NCBI RefSeq assembly: GCF_902712855.1
Contig: NZ_LR743507.1
Coordinates: forward strand, 5,256,001 to 5,320,000
Direction: 5' to 3'
DNA: 64,000 nt
From: Variovorax paradoxus
Lineage (GTDB): Bacteria > Pseudomonadota > Gammaproteobacteria > Burkholderiales > Burkholderiaceae_C
Shown: positions 8,515-17,186 of the stretch, piece after piece
How positions within the stretch are numbered: position 1 is the first letter of the stretch
Layout of the letters: every line of letters begins with the position of its first letter
Notes under the pieces: generated by a model
Seen by the model: only the letters and a program-made list of their open reading frames with translations
What the model was told of the DNA's origin: nothing
Databases searched by the model: none
Translations under genes and position numbers: made by a program

Positions 8515-9576
8515 TCAATCGACGGCGCAAGCCGCCTCCTCTTCGCCGGACGGTTCGCCGTCCGCCTCTTGCTGCACGGGCATGCGGTCCATGCGGTCTG
8601 CGAGCCCGTCGAAATAGTCGCCGATCGCGCGCAGCTGCTCGGCGCAGTCCTCGATGGTGTTCATTCGTGCGCGAAATGCCTCGCCGTCGGGCAGCGCGCG
8701 CACATACCAGCCGATGTGCTTTCGCGCCGTGCGCACGCCGCTGTAGTCGCCGTACAGCGCATAGTGCTCCACCAGATGGTCGAGCAGCAAGCGACGCACC
8801 TCCACCACCAGCGGCGGCGCGCGGTGCGTACCGGTCTCCAGGAAGTGCGCGATCTCGCGGAAGATCCATGGACGGCCCTGCGCGGCGCGGCCGATCATCA
8901 CGGCGTCGGCGCCGGTGAGCGCGAGCACGTCGCGCGCCTTCTCCGGCGACCGGATGTCGCCGTTCGCCACCACCGGCACGCGCACCGCGGCCTTCACGGC
9001 GGCAATGGTGTCGTACTCGGCATGGCCCTTGTAGCCCTGCTCGCGCGTGCGCCCGTGCACGGTGAGCATCTGCACGCCGGCCGATTCGAAATCGCGCGCG
9101 AGCTTCACTGCGTTGCGATGGTCGTGGCTCCAGCCGGTTCGCATCTTCAGCGTGACCGGCACATCGAACGGCTGCGCGGCGTCGACCACGGCCTGCACGA
9201 TCTCGAGCGCCAGCGGCTCGTCGCGCATCAGCGCAGAACCGGCCCACTTGTTGCACACCTTCTTGGCCGGGCAACCCATGTTGATGTCGATGATCTGCGC
9301 GCCGCGCTCGATGTTGTAGACCGTGGCCTCGGCCATCATGGCCGCGTCGGTGCCGGCGATCTGCACCGCGATGGGACCCGGCTCGCCGTCGTGGTTCGCG
9401 CGTCGCGACGTTTTCAGCGTGCCCCAGAGTTCCTTGCGCGAGGTGACCATCTCGCTGACTGCATACCCCGCGCCGAGCTCGCGGCACAGCATGCGGAAAG
9501 GCCGGTCCGTCACGCCGGCCATGGGCGCGACGAACAGGCGGTTTTCCAGCGTGTGGGTGCCGATCTGCAAGGTCAT
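8515..9576 (-). CDS. dusB: tRNA-dihydrouridine synthase B
   Basis: FMN enzyme that reduces uridine to dihydrouridine in the tRNA D-loop. I take the ATG at 9576, giving 353 residues from 'MTLQIGTHTLENRLFVAPMA'; the frame is open upstream but has no conserved residues. Motifs: 'APMAGVTDRPFR' (flavin site), 'DINMGCPAKKVCNKWAGSAL' with the catalytic Cys, 'LKMRTGWSHDHRNAV' and 'VVANGDI'. First gene of dusB-fis-purH; Fis is expected to feed back on this promoter in relatives, but I did not find a clear Fis site. Confidence 0.96.
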   Translation of the reverse strand: MTLQIGTHTLENRLFVAPMAGVTDRPFRMLCRELGAGYAVSEMVTSRKELWGTLKTSRRANHDGEPGPIAVQIAGTDAAMMAEATVYNIERGAQIIDINMGCPAKKVCNKWAGSALMRDEPLALEIVQAVVDAAQPFDVPVTLKMRTGWSHDHRNAVKLARDFESAGVQMLTVHGRTREQGYKGHAEYDTIAAVKAAVRVPVVANGDIRSPEKARDVLALTGADAVMIGRAAQGRPWIFREIAHFLETGTHRAPPLVVEVRRLLLDHLVEHYALYGDYSGVRTARKHIGWYVRALPDGEAFRARMNTIEDCAEQLRAIGDYFDGLADRMDRMPVQQEADGEPSGEEEAACAVD

Positions 9577-9770
9577 TTGGAAGAGGAGCGGTGCGCGTTC
9601 GGCTGCTGAAAAATGAGGCACGATTGTAGCCACGCCGCATTTCAGCGACTGAAACGATTTGCGGCCTGGGTACCCGTGCAGACACCGATGCGCCTCGGGG
9701 CTTTCGGGCACTTCTCCCACGCGGTTGCGACGTGAGCACTGCCTATACTTCGCCGACTTCAACCGACCTC

Positions 9771-10235
9771 ATGCAAGCCTGGCTCGACTCACTCATGGCG
9801 CTGCTGGCGCTGCCGCAGTACGGTCTCTCGACCCTGTTCGTGGCCGCTTTCGTGTCCGCGACGCTGCTGCCCGTGGGCTCCGAGCCTTTTCTCTTCGGGC
9901 TGCTCAAGCTCAACCCGGACATGTTCTGGCCAGCCATCGCGGTGGCGACCATCGGCAACACGCTGGGAGGTGCGGTCGACTGGTGGATGGGCTACGGCGC
10001 GCACAAGGTCGCCGACAAATACTCGCACTCGAAACACCATGTGCGAGTTTTGGGCTGGCTCGAGCGGCTCGGCCCGAAGGCCTGCCTGCTGAGCTGGTTG
10101 CCGCTGGTGGGCGACCCGCTGTGCGCAGTGGCCGGCTGGCTCAAGCTGCCGTTCTGGCCTTGCGTGGCCTACATGGCCATCGGAAAGTTCCTGCGTTACA
10201 TCACCATGACGGTGGCGCTGCTGCAGATCTTCTGA
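9771..10235 (+). CDS. YqaA/DedA-related integral membrane protein
   Basis: A 154-residue protein when read from the ATG at 9771; a GTG at 9732 would add 13 residues. It has several hydrophobic segments and the family signature 'FVSATLLPVGSEPFLFG' followed by 'TIGNTLGGAVDWWMGYGA', as in E. coli YqaA (SNARE-associated/VTT-like superfamily). The DedA superfamily contains lipid scramblases and transport proteins; the exact role of YqaA is not established. Its stop codon abuts the stop codon of the convergent GST gene with no intervening base. Confidence 0.8.
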   Translation: MQAWLDSLMALLALPQYGLSTLFVAAFVSATLLPVGSEPFLFGLLKLNPDMFWPAIAVATIGNTLGGAVDWWMGYGAHKVADKYSHSKHHVRVLGWLERLGPKACLLSWLPLVGDPLCAVAGWLKLPFWPCVAYMAIGKFLRYITMTVALLQIF

Positions 10236-10910
10236 TCAGCTCAGCAGGCCGTAGGGCCCGCCGCGTTCGAGCGCGCGCTTGTAGGCAGGGCGCGCGTGGA
10301 TGCGCTCCAGATAGGCCATGAGCTTCGGCCGCTTCGCGTCGAGCCCGCCGCGCGCCTGCGCGGCTTCCACCGGAAAGCTCATCTGGATGTCCGCGCCCGT
10401 GAAGCTGTCGCCGGCAAACCACTCGCTCTTGCCGAGTTCGGCTTCCATGAAGGCCAGATGCGCTGCGATGTTCGGATTGATGAACGCGCCCTTGGTCTTG
10501 GCCGCGATCGCTTTCGCGATCGGCTTTGCGAAGAACGGCATCTTCGCGCTCTCGATGCGGTCGAACACCAGTTTCAGCAGCAGCGGCGACATCGCCGAAC
10601 CTTCGGCGAAATGCAGCCAGTAGCGATAACGCAGCGCCTCCGCAGTGCCGGCAGCGGGCGCGAGCCGCCCCTGGCCGAAACGCTCGATGACGGTCTCGAT
10701 GATCGCGCCCGATTCAGCGAGCGCGAGCCCGTCATCCGTGGTGACGACGGGTGACTTGCCCAGCGGATGAACGGCCCGCAGCGAAGCGGGCGCCAACATG
10801 GTTTGCGGATCGCGCTGGTAGTGGACGATCTCGTAAGGCAGTTCGAGTTCTTCGAGCAGCCAGAGCACACGCTGCGAACGCGAGTTGTTGAGGTGGTGGA
10901 CGGTGAGCAT
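10236..10910 (-). CDS. Glutathione S-transferase family protein
   Basis: A 224-residue protein from the ATG at 10910. The thioredoxin-fold N-terminus begins 'MLTVHHLNNSRSQRVLWLLE'; the Ser-Arg after the first strand is the usual glutathione-activating position, and 'LGKSPVVTTDDGLALAESGAI' is the conserved cis-Pro and gamma-Glu binding region. The helical C-terminal domain follows from about residue 85. It conjugates or isomerises with glutathione, but the substrate cannot be told. It is convergent with the YqaA-like gene. Confidence 0.88.
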   Translation of the reverse strand: MLTVHHLNNSRSQRVLWLLEELELPYEIVHYQRDPQTMLAPASLRAVHPLGKSPVVTTDDGLALAESGAIIETVIERFGQGRLAPAAGTAEALRYRYWLHFAEGSAMSPLLLKLVFDRIESAKMPFFAKPIAKAIAAKTKGAFINPNIAAHLAFMEAELGKSEWFAGDSFTGADIQMSFPVEAAQARGGLDAKRPKLMAYLERIHARPAYKRALERGGPYGLLS

Positions 10911-10990
10911 GGAGGCGGGCCTTGAGAAGGATTCGGGGCGCGCGGAGTCTACCGAACAACACCCCAAAGAACCCGCGGATTTCTTTTCGC

Positions 10991-11085
10991 GAAACACCGA
11001 GGAACCGGCTTCGCCGGGCCTCAGGTGTTGCCCCCGCTAGGGGGTTGGCGCAGCGACACGAAGTGCGCGCAGCCTGGGGGCGAGC
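10991..11085 (-). repeat. Dispersed intergenic repeat, copy B (inverted)
   Basis: Reverse-strand copy of the ~100-bp repeat, between ychF and the GST gene. Read on the minus strand it starts GCTCGCCCCCAGGCT and ends near GGTGTTTC, with the C-run/G-run hairpin in the middle and a second GCCCGGCGAAGCCGG hairpin. It is very close in sequence to copy C. Confidence 0.85.
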
Positions 11086-11088
11086 CTG

Positions 11089-12180
11089 TTATGAGCTGAA
11101 CAGGAAGTTCATCACGTCGCCATCCTTGACGACGTATTCCTTGCCTTCCGAACGCATCTTGCCCGCGTCCTTCGCGCCCTGCTCGCCCTTGAAGGCGATG
11201 TAGTCCTCGAACGCGATGGTCTGGGCGCGGATGTAGCCCTTCTCGAAGTCGCCGTGGATCACGCCGGCCGCCTGCGGGCCGGTGTCGCCGATGTGGATGG
11301 TCCAGGCGCGCACTTCCTTCACGCCGGCGGTGAAGTAGGTCTGCAGGCCCAGCAGCTTGAAGGCCGCGCGGATCAGGCGGTTCAGGCCGGGCTCTTCCTG
11401 ACCGATCTCGGCCAGGAACATCTTCTTGTCTTCGTCGTCCATCTCGGCCAGGTCGGCTTCGATCTTGGCGCAGATGGCGACCACAGGCGCACCCTGCTTG
11501 GCGGCGTATTCGCGCAGGCGGTCGAGATACGGGTTGTTCTCGAAGCCGTCTTCGGAGACGTTGCCCACGAACATCGCGGGCTTGGCGGTGATGAGCGTGA
11601 AGCTCTTGACCAGCGGCAACTCTTCCTTGGTGAACTCGAGCGCACGCACGGGCGTGTTCTCGTTCAGCGCGGCCTGGCAGCGCTCGAGCAGGCCGACGAG
11701 TTTCTGCGCGTCCTTGTCGCCCGAACGGGCCACCTTGGTGTGGCGGTGCAGCGCCTTTTCGACCGTGGCCAGGTCGGCCAGGCAAAGTTCGGTCTGGATC
11801 ACCTCGATGTCGGAGATCGGGTCGACCTTGCCGGCCACATGGATCACGTTCTCGTCGTCGAAGCAGCGCACCACGTTCACCGTGGCGTCGGTCTCGCGGA
11901 TGTGCGCCAGAAACTTGTTGCCGAGGCCTTCGCCGGTGCTGGCGCCTGCCACGAGGCCGGCGATGTCGACGAACTCGACGATGGCGGGCACCACGCGCTC
12001 GGGATTCACGATCTCGCTGAGCTGGGCAAGCCGAGGATCGGGCACTTCCACCACGCCCACATTGGGCTCGATGGTGCAGAAGGGATAGTTTTCCGCCGCG
12101 ATGCCGGCCTTGGTCAGCGCATTGAAAAGGGTGGATTTACCGACGTTGGGCAGGCCGACGATGCCGCATTGCAAACTCAT
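11089..12180 (-). CDS. ychF: Redox-regulated Obg-family ATPase YchF
   Basis: A 363-residue ribosome-associated P-loop protein of the Obg family. Starts 'MSLQCGIVGLPNVGKSTLFN' (Walker A GLPNVGKST, residues 9-17) with a good GGAGG-type ribosome-binding site just upstream. Further motifs are 'VDIAGLVAGASTGEGLGN' (G3 region) and a C-terminal TGS domain ending in 'VKDGDVMNFLFSS'. YchF prefers ATP to GTP because its NKxD motif is altered. The ATG at 12180 fits the family N-terminus exactly. Confidence 0.96.
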   Translation of the reverse strand: MSLQCGIVGLPNVGKSTLFNALTKAGIAAENYPFCTIEPNVGVVEVPDPRLAQLSEIVNPERVVPAIVEFVDIAGLVAGASTGEGLGNKFLAHIRETDATVNVVRCFDDENVIHVAGKVDPISDIEVIQTELCLADLATVEKALHRHTKVARSGDKDAQKLVGLLERCQAALNENTPVRALEFTKEELPLVKSFTLITAKPAMFVGNVSEDGFENNPYLDRLREYAAKQGAPVVAICAKIEADLAEMDDEDKKMFLAEIGQEEPGLNRLIRAAFKLLGLQTYFTAGVKEVRAWTIHIGDTGPQAAGVIHGDFEKGYIRAQTIAFEDYIAFKGEQGAKDAGKMRSEGKEYVVKDGDVMNFLFSS

Positions 12181-12292
12181 GGGAGGTCCTCTTGGGTAAC
12201 CGGCGATTTTAGGCGAGCATGGCTGCACGCCCGTCCGGCAGGGCTTCGGACCGCATTTCTGCCGCTCCCGGCATCAGGGTTAAACCCAATTA

Positions 12293-12316
12293 GCAAACGT
12301 TTGCGCAAACGTTTCC
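12293..12316 (+). promoter_or_regulatory. Tandem LacI-type operators of the ribose operon
   Basis: Two adjacent 12-bp sites, GCAAACGTTTGC (a perfect palindrome) and GCAAACGTTTCC (one mismatch), lie head to tail 72 bp before rbsB. They match the LacI/RbsR/PurR family consensus centred on CG. A plausible -35 (TTGCGC at 12301) and -10 (TAACAT at 12323, 16-bp spacer) overlap them, so RbsR binding would block polymerase. Confidence 0.85.
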
Positions 12317-12387
12317 CACAGGTAACATCGGAGCCCCGGCCAAGACCGGCGTCCCGCCCTGATCAACCATCCCTGGAGACATTCACC

Positions 12388-13332
12388 ATGAAGTTCACCC
12401 GCCGCACCCTGCAAAGCGCCGCCGCCCTCACGTTGCTGGGCGCCATTGCCGCAACGCCCGCCTTCGCGCAGGACAAGCCCAAGGTCGCGCTGGTCATGAA
12501 GTCGCTGGCCAACGAGTTCTTCCGCACCATGGAAGACGGCGCCAAGGCGCACCAGAAGGCGCACGCCGCCCAATACACGCTGGTGGCCAACGGCATCAAG
12601 GACGAGACCGACACCGCCGCGCAGATCAAGATGGTCGAGCAGATGGTGGCCCAGAAGATCAACGCGCTGGTCATCGCGCCGGCCGATTCGAAGGCGCTGG
12701 TGCCGGTGGTCAAGGCGGCCATCGACAAGGGCATCCTGGTGGTGAACATCGACAACCAGTTCGATGCCGCAGCACTCAAGGAAAAGGGCATCCAGGTGCC
12801 GTTCGTGGGCCCCGACAACCGCGCCGGCGCGAAGCTGGTGGGTGACGCACTGGCCAAGGAACTGAAGTCGGGCGACAAGGTCGGCATCATCGAAGGCGTG
12901 TCGACCACCTTCAATGCGCAGCAGCGCACGCTGGGCTACCAGGACGCGATGAAGGCGGCCGGCGTCACGGTGGTGGGCGTGCAGTCGGGCCAGTGGGAAA
13001 TCGACAAGGGCAACACGGTGGCCGCCGGCATGATGCGCGAGCATCCCGACCTGAAGGCCCTGCTGGCCGGCAACGACAGCATGGCGCTGGGCGCGGTCGC
13101 CGCGGTCAAGGCCGCGGGCAAGACGGGCAAGGTGCTGGTGGTGGGCTACGACAACATCGGCGCCATCAAGCCGATGCTGAAGGACGGCCGCGTGCTCGCC
13201 ACGGCGGACCAGTTCGCCGCCAAGCAGGCCGTGTTCGGCATCGAGACCGCGCTGAAGGCCATCGCCGACAAGAAGAAGCAGTCGGAAATGCCCGCCGAAG
13301 TGAAGACGGACGTGGTGCTGGTCACGAAGTGA
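12388..13332 (+). CDS. rbsB: Ribose ABC transporter periplasmic binding protein
   Basis: A 314-residue exported sugar-binding protein, start ATG 12388. Residues 1-27 are a signal peptide ('AAALTLLGAIAATPAFAQ', cleavage after Ala27). The mature protein is a type I periplasmic binding fold: 'KVALVMKSLANEFFRTMEDG', 'INALVIAPADSKALVPVVKA', 'VVNIDNQFDAAAL' and 'VVGYDNIGAIKPML'. These match RbsB and its relatives. First gene of rbsBACRKD, under the double operator. The next 116 bp before rbsA hold repeat copy C, which may affect the relative level of rbsB mRNA. Confidence 0.93.
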   Translation: MKFTRRTLQSAAALTLLGAIAATPAFAQDKPKVALVMKSLANEFFRTMEDGAKAHQKAHAAQYTLVANGIKDETDTAAQIKMVEQMVAQKINALVIAPADSKALVPVVKAAIDKGILVVNIDNQFDAAALKEKGIQVPFVGPDNRAGAKLVGDALAKELKSGDKVGIIEGVSTTFNAQQRTLGYQDAMKAAGVTVVGVQSGQWEIDKGNTVAAGMMREHPDLKALLAGNDSMALGAVAAVKAAGKTGKVLVVGYDNIGAIKPMLKDGRVLATADQFAAKQAVFGIETALKAIADKKKQSEMPAEVKTDVVLVTK

Positions 13333-13333
13333 T

Positions 13334-13428
13334 GCTCGCCCCCAGGCTTCGCGCACTTCGTGTCGCTTCGCCTTCCCCCTACCGGGGGCAACACCGACGG
13401 CCCGGCAAAGCCGGTTCCGTGGTGTTTC
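13334..13428 (+). repeat. Dispersed intergenic repeat, copy C, inside the ribose operon
   Basis: Forward copy of the ~100-bp repeat, immediately after the rbsB stop and before rbsA. It contains two potential hairpins: CCCCCTACCGGGGG, and GGCCCGGCAAAGCCGG. By analogy with REP elements after malE, a hairpin here could protect the rbsB message or reduce read-through into rbsA. That role is inference. Confidence 0.85.
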
Positions 13429-13448
13429 TGGAATAAGGTTGCCAATCG

Positions 13449-15044
13449 ATGGCTGACAACAATCGCAGCGCGCCCGTGCTCTCGCTGAGCGCCATGGGCA
13501 AGGACTACGCGGCACCGGTGCTGGACGACGTCTCGCTCGTGCTGCACGCCGGCGAGGTTCTGGCCCTCACGGGTGAGAACGGCGCCGGCAAGAGCACACT
13601 GTCGAAGATCGTCTGCGGCCTGGTGCAGCCCACGCGCGGGCAGATGCTGCTCGACGGCATGCCCTTTGCGCCGAGCTCGCGCCGCGACGCCGAGCGCCTG
13701 GGCGTGCGGATGGTCATGCAGGAACTAGGCCTGGTCACCACGCTGTCGGTGGCCGAGAACCTGCTGCTCGACCGCCTGCCCAACAAGACCGGCTGGATCC
13801 GCCGCGGCAAGCTGCACGAGCTGGCCGCGCAGCAGCTGGCCAAGATCGGCATGCAGAACATCGACCCGGCGACGCCCGTGGCGCGGCTGGGCATCGGCCA
13901 GCAGCAGATGGTCGAGATCGCGCGCAACCTGCAGGACGACACGCGCGTGCTGGTTCTCGACGAGCCCACCGCCATGCTGACCCCGCGCGAAACCTCGCAC
14001 CTGTTCGAGCAGATCGACCTGCTGAAGGCGCGCGGCGTGGCCATCGTCTATGTGTCGCACCGCCTCGAGGAACTGCAGCGCATCGCCGATCGCGTGGCGG
14101 TGCTGCGCGACGGCCGGCTGGTCGACGTGCGCGCCATGGCCGGCGTGCGCGAATCCGAACTGGTGCAGCGCATGGTCGGCCGCGCGGTGCACGAGCACGA
14201 AGGCCGCGAACGCCGTGTGGCGGGCCCGGTGTTGCTGAGCGCACGCGGCATCGGCCGGGCCCAGGCGGTGCGCGATGTCGACATCGACCTGCGCGCCGGC
14301 GAGGTCATGGGCCTGGCCGGCCTGGTCGGCTCGGGCCGGACCGAACTGGTGCGGCTGCTGTTCGGTGCCGACCGCGCCGACCGAGGCGAGATCACGCTGA
14401 TCGAGAACGGCAAGCCGGTGCAGCATGTGCGCAAGGGCTGGCGTTCGCCGATGCAGGCCATCCGCGCCGGCATCGGGCTGGTCACGGAAGACCGCAAGTC
14501 GCAGGGCCTGCTGCTGACGCAGTCGATCCGCGTCAACGCCACGCTGAGCGACCTCGGCGCCGTTTCGCACGCAGGCTGGCTGCAGCCGGCCAAGGAGCGC
14601 GGCATCGCGCAGAAACTGGTCGAGCTGCTGCGCATCCGTTCGCGCAGCATCGAGCAGCCGGTGGCCACGCTGAGCGGCGGCAACCAGCAGAAGGTGGTCT
14701 TCGCGCGCTGGCTGCACCGCGAGTGCAAGGTACTGCTGCTGGACGAGCCCACGCGCGGCGTGGACGTCGGCGCGCGCGCCGACCTGTATGCCGAGCTCGA
14801 CCGCATGACCGACGCCGGCAAGGCGCTGCTGATGGTGTCGAGCGACCTGCGCGAGCTGATGGCCATGTGCGACCGCATCGGCGTGATGAGCGCCGGCCGG
14901 CTGGTCGCGGTGTTCGAGCGCGGCGAATGGAGCGAGCAATCGCTGCTGGCCGCAGCCTTCAGCGACGCCACCGGTCGCGCCGCCCCCGCACCGGCGGTCT
15001 CCGCCGTTCCCGATCAGACCCCGGTCACCGCCGATACACCATGA
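13449..15044 (+). CDS. rbsA: Ribose ABC transporter ATPase (two NBDs)
   Basis: A 531-residue ATPase with two nucleotide-binding halves. The first half has Walker A 'GENGAGKST', signature 'LGIGQQQMVEIARNL' and Walker B 'VLVLDEPTAML'. The second half has a degenerate Walker A ('GLVGSGRTEL'), signature 'LSGGNQQKVVFARWL' and Walker B 'VLLLDEPTRGVDVG'. This asymmetry is typical for sugar importers of the RbsA/XylG/MglA type. The stop overlaps the rbsC start (ATGA), consistent with translational coupling. It acts at the inner face of the cytoplasmic membrane with RbsC. Confidence 0.95.
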   Translation: MADNNRSAPVLSLSAMGKDYAAPVLDDVSLVLHAGEVLALTGENGAGKSTLSKIVCGLVQPTRGQMLLDGMPFAPSSRRDAERLGVRMVMQELGLVTTLSVAENLLLDRLPNKTGWIRRGKLHELAAQQLAKIGMQNIDPATPVARLGIGQQQMVEIARNLQDDTRVLVLDEPTAMLTPRETSHLFEQIDLLKARGVAIVYVSHRLEELQRIADRVAVLRDGRLVDVRAMAGVRESELVQRMVGRAVHEHEGRERRVAGPVLLSARGIGRAQAVRDVDIDLRAGEVMGLAGLVGSGRTELVRLLFGADRADRGEITLIENGKPVQHVRKGWRSPMQAIRAGIGLVTEDRKSQGLLLTQSIRVNATLSDLGAVSHAGWLQPAKERGIAQKLVELLRIRSRSIEQPVATLSGGNQQKVVFARWLHRECKVLLLDEPTRGVDVGARADLYAELDRMTDAGKALLMVSSDLRELMAMCDRIGVMSAGRLVAVFERGEWSEQSLLAAAFSDATGRAAPAPAVSAVPDQTPVTADTP

Positions 15045-16033
15045 ACGCTGCCAACCCGACCTCCACCCCGACCGCCGCTCCCTCCGCGCTGAAGGGCCAG
15101 CTCGGCACCTACCTGGGCCTCACGGTCGTGCTCGTGGGCATGATCGCGCTCTTCGGCTCGCTGAGCGAATACTTCCTGACGCGCGAGACCTTCGTCTCGA
15201 TCGCCAACGAGATTCCCGCGCTGGCCGTGATGGCCGTCGGCATGACCTTCGTGCTGATCATCGCGGGCATCGACCTCTCCGTCGGCTCGGTGCTGGCGCT
15301 CAGCGCAGCCGTCACCGCCGCCGCCATCCTCGAGTGGAAGCTCTCGGTGCCGCTGGCCGCGCTGCTGGGCCTGGCCACGGGGCTGGTCTGCGGCACGGTC
15401 ACCGGCGCGGTGTCGGTGGCCTGGCGGCTGCCCAGCTTCATCGTCTCGCTGGGCATGCTCGAGGCGGTGCGCGGCGGCGCCTACCTGGTCACCGACTCGC
15501 GCACGCAGTACGTGGGTGACGCCATCTCGGGCCTGGCCGCACCGTGGATCGGCGGCATCTCCGCCGCCTTCGTGCTGGCCGTGGTGCTGGTGGTGATCGG
15601 GCAGATGGTGCTCACGCGCACCGTGTTCGGCCGCCATGTGGTGGGCATCGGCACCAACGAAGAGGCGATGCGGCTGGCGGGCATCGATCCGCGCCCGATC
15701 CGCATCATCGTGTTCGCCGTCACCGGGCTGCTCGCCGGGCTCGCTGGCCTGATGCAGTCGGCGCGCCTCGAGGCGGCAGACCCGAACGCCGGCGTCGGCA
15801 TCGAGCTGCAGGTGATCGCGGCCGTGGTCATCGGTGGCACCAGCCTCATGGGCGGGCGCGGCTCGGTCGTCAACACCTTCTTCGGCGTGCTGATCATCGC
15901 GGTGCTCGAGGCCGGCCTGGCCCAGGTGGGCGCCAGCGAACCGAGCAAGCGCATCATCACCGGCGCGGTGATCGTGGTGGCGGTGATCATCGACACCCTG
16001 CGCCAGCGCCGGGCCGACCGCCGCCTGGCCTGA
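15041..16033 (+). CDS. rbsC: Ribose ABC transporter permease
   Basis: A 330-residue inner-membrane permease with around eight to ten hydrophobic segments, starting at the ATG at 15041 that overlaps the rbsA stop. Family motifs are 'AVGMTFVLIIAGIDLSVGSV', 'LPSFIVSLGMLEAVRGGAY', 'VVGIGTNEEAMRLAGI' (EAA-like coupling loop facing RbsA) and 'VIGGTSLMGGRGSV'. Together with RbsA and RbsB it imports the sugar. Length and order are standard. Confidence 0.94.
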   Translation: MNAANPTSTPTAAPSALKGQLGTYLGLTVVLVGMIALFGSLSEYFLTRETFVSIANEIPALAVMAVGMTFVLIIAGIDLSVGSVLALSAAVTAAAILEWKLSVPLAALLGLATGLVCGTVTGAVSVAWRLPSFIVSLGMLEAVRGGAYLVTDSRTQYVGDAISGLAAPWIGGISAAFVLAVVLVVIGQMVLTRTVFGRHVVGIGTNEEAMRLAGIDPRPIRIIVFAVTGLLAGLAGLMQSARLEAADPNAGVGIELQVIAAVVIGGTSLMGGRGSVVNTFFGVLIIAVLEAGLAQVGASEPSKRIITGAVIVVAVIIDTLRQRRADRRLA

Positions 16034-16067
16034 TCCGAATCCTGTCCCACGAGAAACACACGAGACC

Positions 16068-17186
16068 ATGGCCACCATCAAGGACGTCGCATTGAAAGCC
16101 GGGGTTTCCGTGACCACCGTGTCGCACGTGGTCAACGACACCCGCCACGTCAGCCCCAAGGTGCGCGAGCGCGTGGAGCTGGTCATCCGCGAGCTGGGCT
16201 ACGTGCCCAACGCGATGGCGCGCAGCCTGAAGAGCAACACCACCTCGACGCTGGGCATGCTCATCCCCAACAGCTCCAACCCGTATTTCGCGGAGATCGT
16301 GCGCATCGTGGAAGACCGATGCTTCGGCGCGGGCTACACGCTGGTGCTGTGCAACACCGACGACGAGCCGCGCCGCCAGAGCGTGTACCTGCAGGTGCTG
16401 GCCGAGCGCCGCATCGACGGGCTGGTCGTGGTGTCGACCGGCGCCGGCAGCGGCTCCGACGACGGCGACTCGCTGGCCAAGCAGCTCCACGGCCTGCGCG
16501 TGCCGACCGTGCTGGTCGACCGCGAGATCGACGACCCGGCCTGCGACCTGGTGGAAACCGCGCACATGCAGGGCGGGCTGCTCGCGGTGCGGCACCTGCT
16601 GTCGCTGGGCCACAAGCGCATCGCATGCATCGGCGGACCGGCGGGCGTGATGCCGAGCGAGCAGCGCATCGAAGGCTGGCGCATGGCACTGGCCGAGACC
16701 GGGGCGACCCCGAACGCCGACGTGCTGCTGTGGCGCGGCGGCTTCACCAGCCAGGGCGGCTACGAGGCGATGCACGCCATCCTGCGCACCGAGCAGAAGC
16801 CCTCGGCCGTGTTCGTCTGCAACGACCTGATGGCCATCGGTGCACTGCGCGCGGCGCATGAAAGCGGCGTGCGGGTGCCCGACGAGCTGTCGATCGTGGG
16901 CTTCGACGACATCGAACTGTCCGCCTACACGAGCCCCCCGCTCACCACCGTCGCGCAGCCCAAGGAGCGCATCGGCGCACTGGCGGTCGACATGCTGCTC
17001 GAGCGCGTCGGCGGCAAGCGCCGCGATGCGCGCAAGGTGGTGCTGCAGCCCGAGCTGCGCGTGCGCGCATCGACCGCCCGGCATGCGAGCTTCCGCGAAG
17101 CCACGGTGCCTTCGGGCGACATCGGGTCATCGCCATCCACGCCTTCCGCACCTCCCACGACAACCCGAAAGTCCCGCACCCCGTGA
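16068..17186 (+). CDS. rbsR: LacI-family transcriptional repressor of the ribose operon
   Basis: A 372-residue regulator, start ATG 16068. The N-terminal helix-turn-helix 'MATIKDVALKAGVSVTTVSH' and hinge 'GYVPNAMARSLKS' are LacI-class; the effector domain resembles RbsB's fold ('TLGMLIPNSSNPYFAEIVRI', 'FVCNDLMAIGALRAAHESG', 'IVGFDDIELSAYTSPPLTTV'). It should bind the tandem operators at 12293-12316 and release them on ribose. Its position in the middle of the operon gives autoregulation. About 30 residues after the fold are low-complexity Ser/Pro/Thr and unlikely to be essential. Confidence 0.9.
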   Translation: MATIKDVALKAGVSVTTVSHVVNDTRHVSPKVRERVELVIRELGYVPNAMARSLKSNTTSTLGMLIPNSSNPYFAEIVRIVEDRCFGAGYTLVLCNTDDEPRRQSVYLQVLAERRIDGLVVVSTGAGSGSDDGDSLAKQLHGLRVPTVLVDREIDDPACDLVETAHMQGGLLAVRHLLSLGHKRIACIGGPAGVMPSEQRIEGWRMALAETGATPNADVLLWRGGFTSQGGYEAMHAILRTEQKPSAVFVCNDLMAIGALRAAHESGVRVPDELSIVGFDDIELSAYTSPPLTTVAQPKERIGALAVDMLLERVGGKRRDARKVVLQPELRVRASTARHASFREATVPSGDIGSSPSTPSAPPTTTRKSRTP

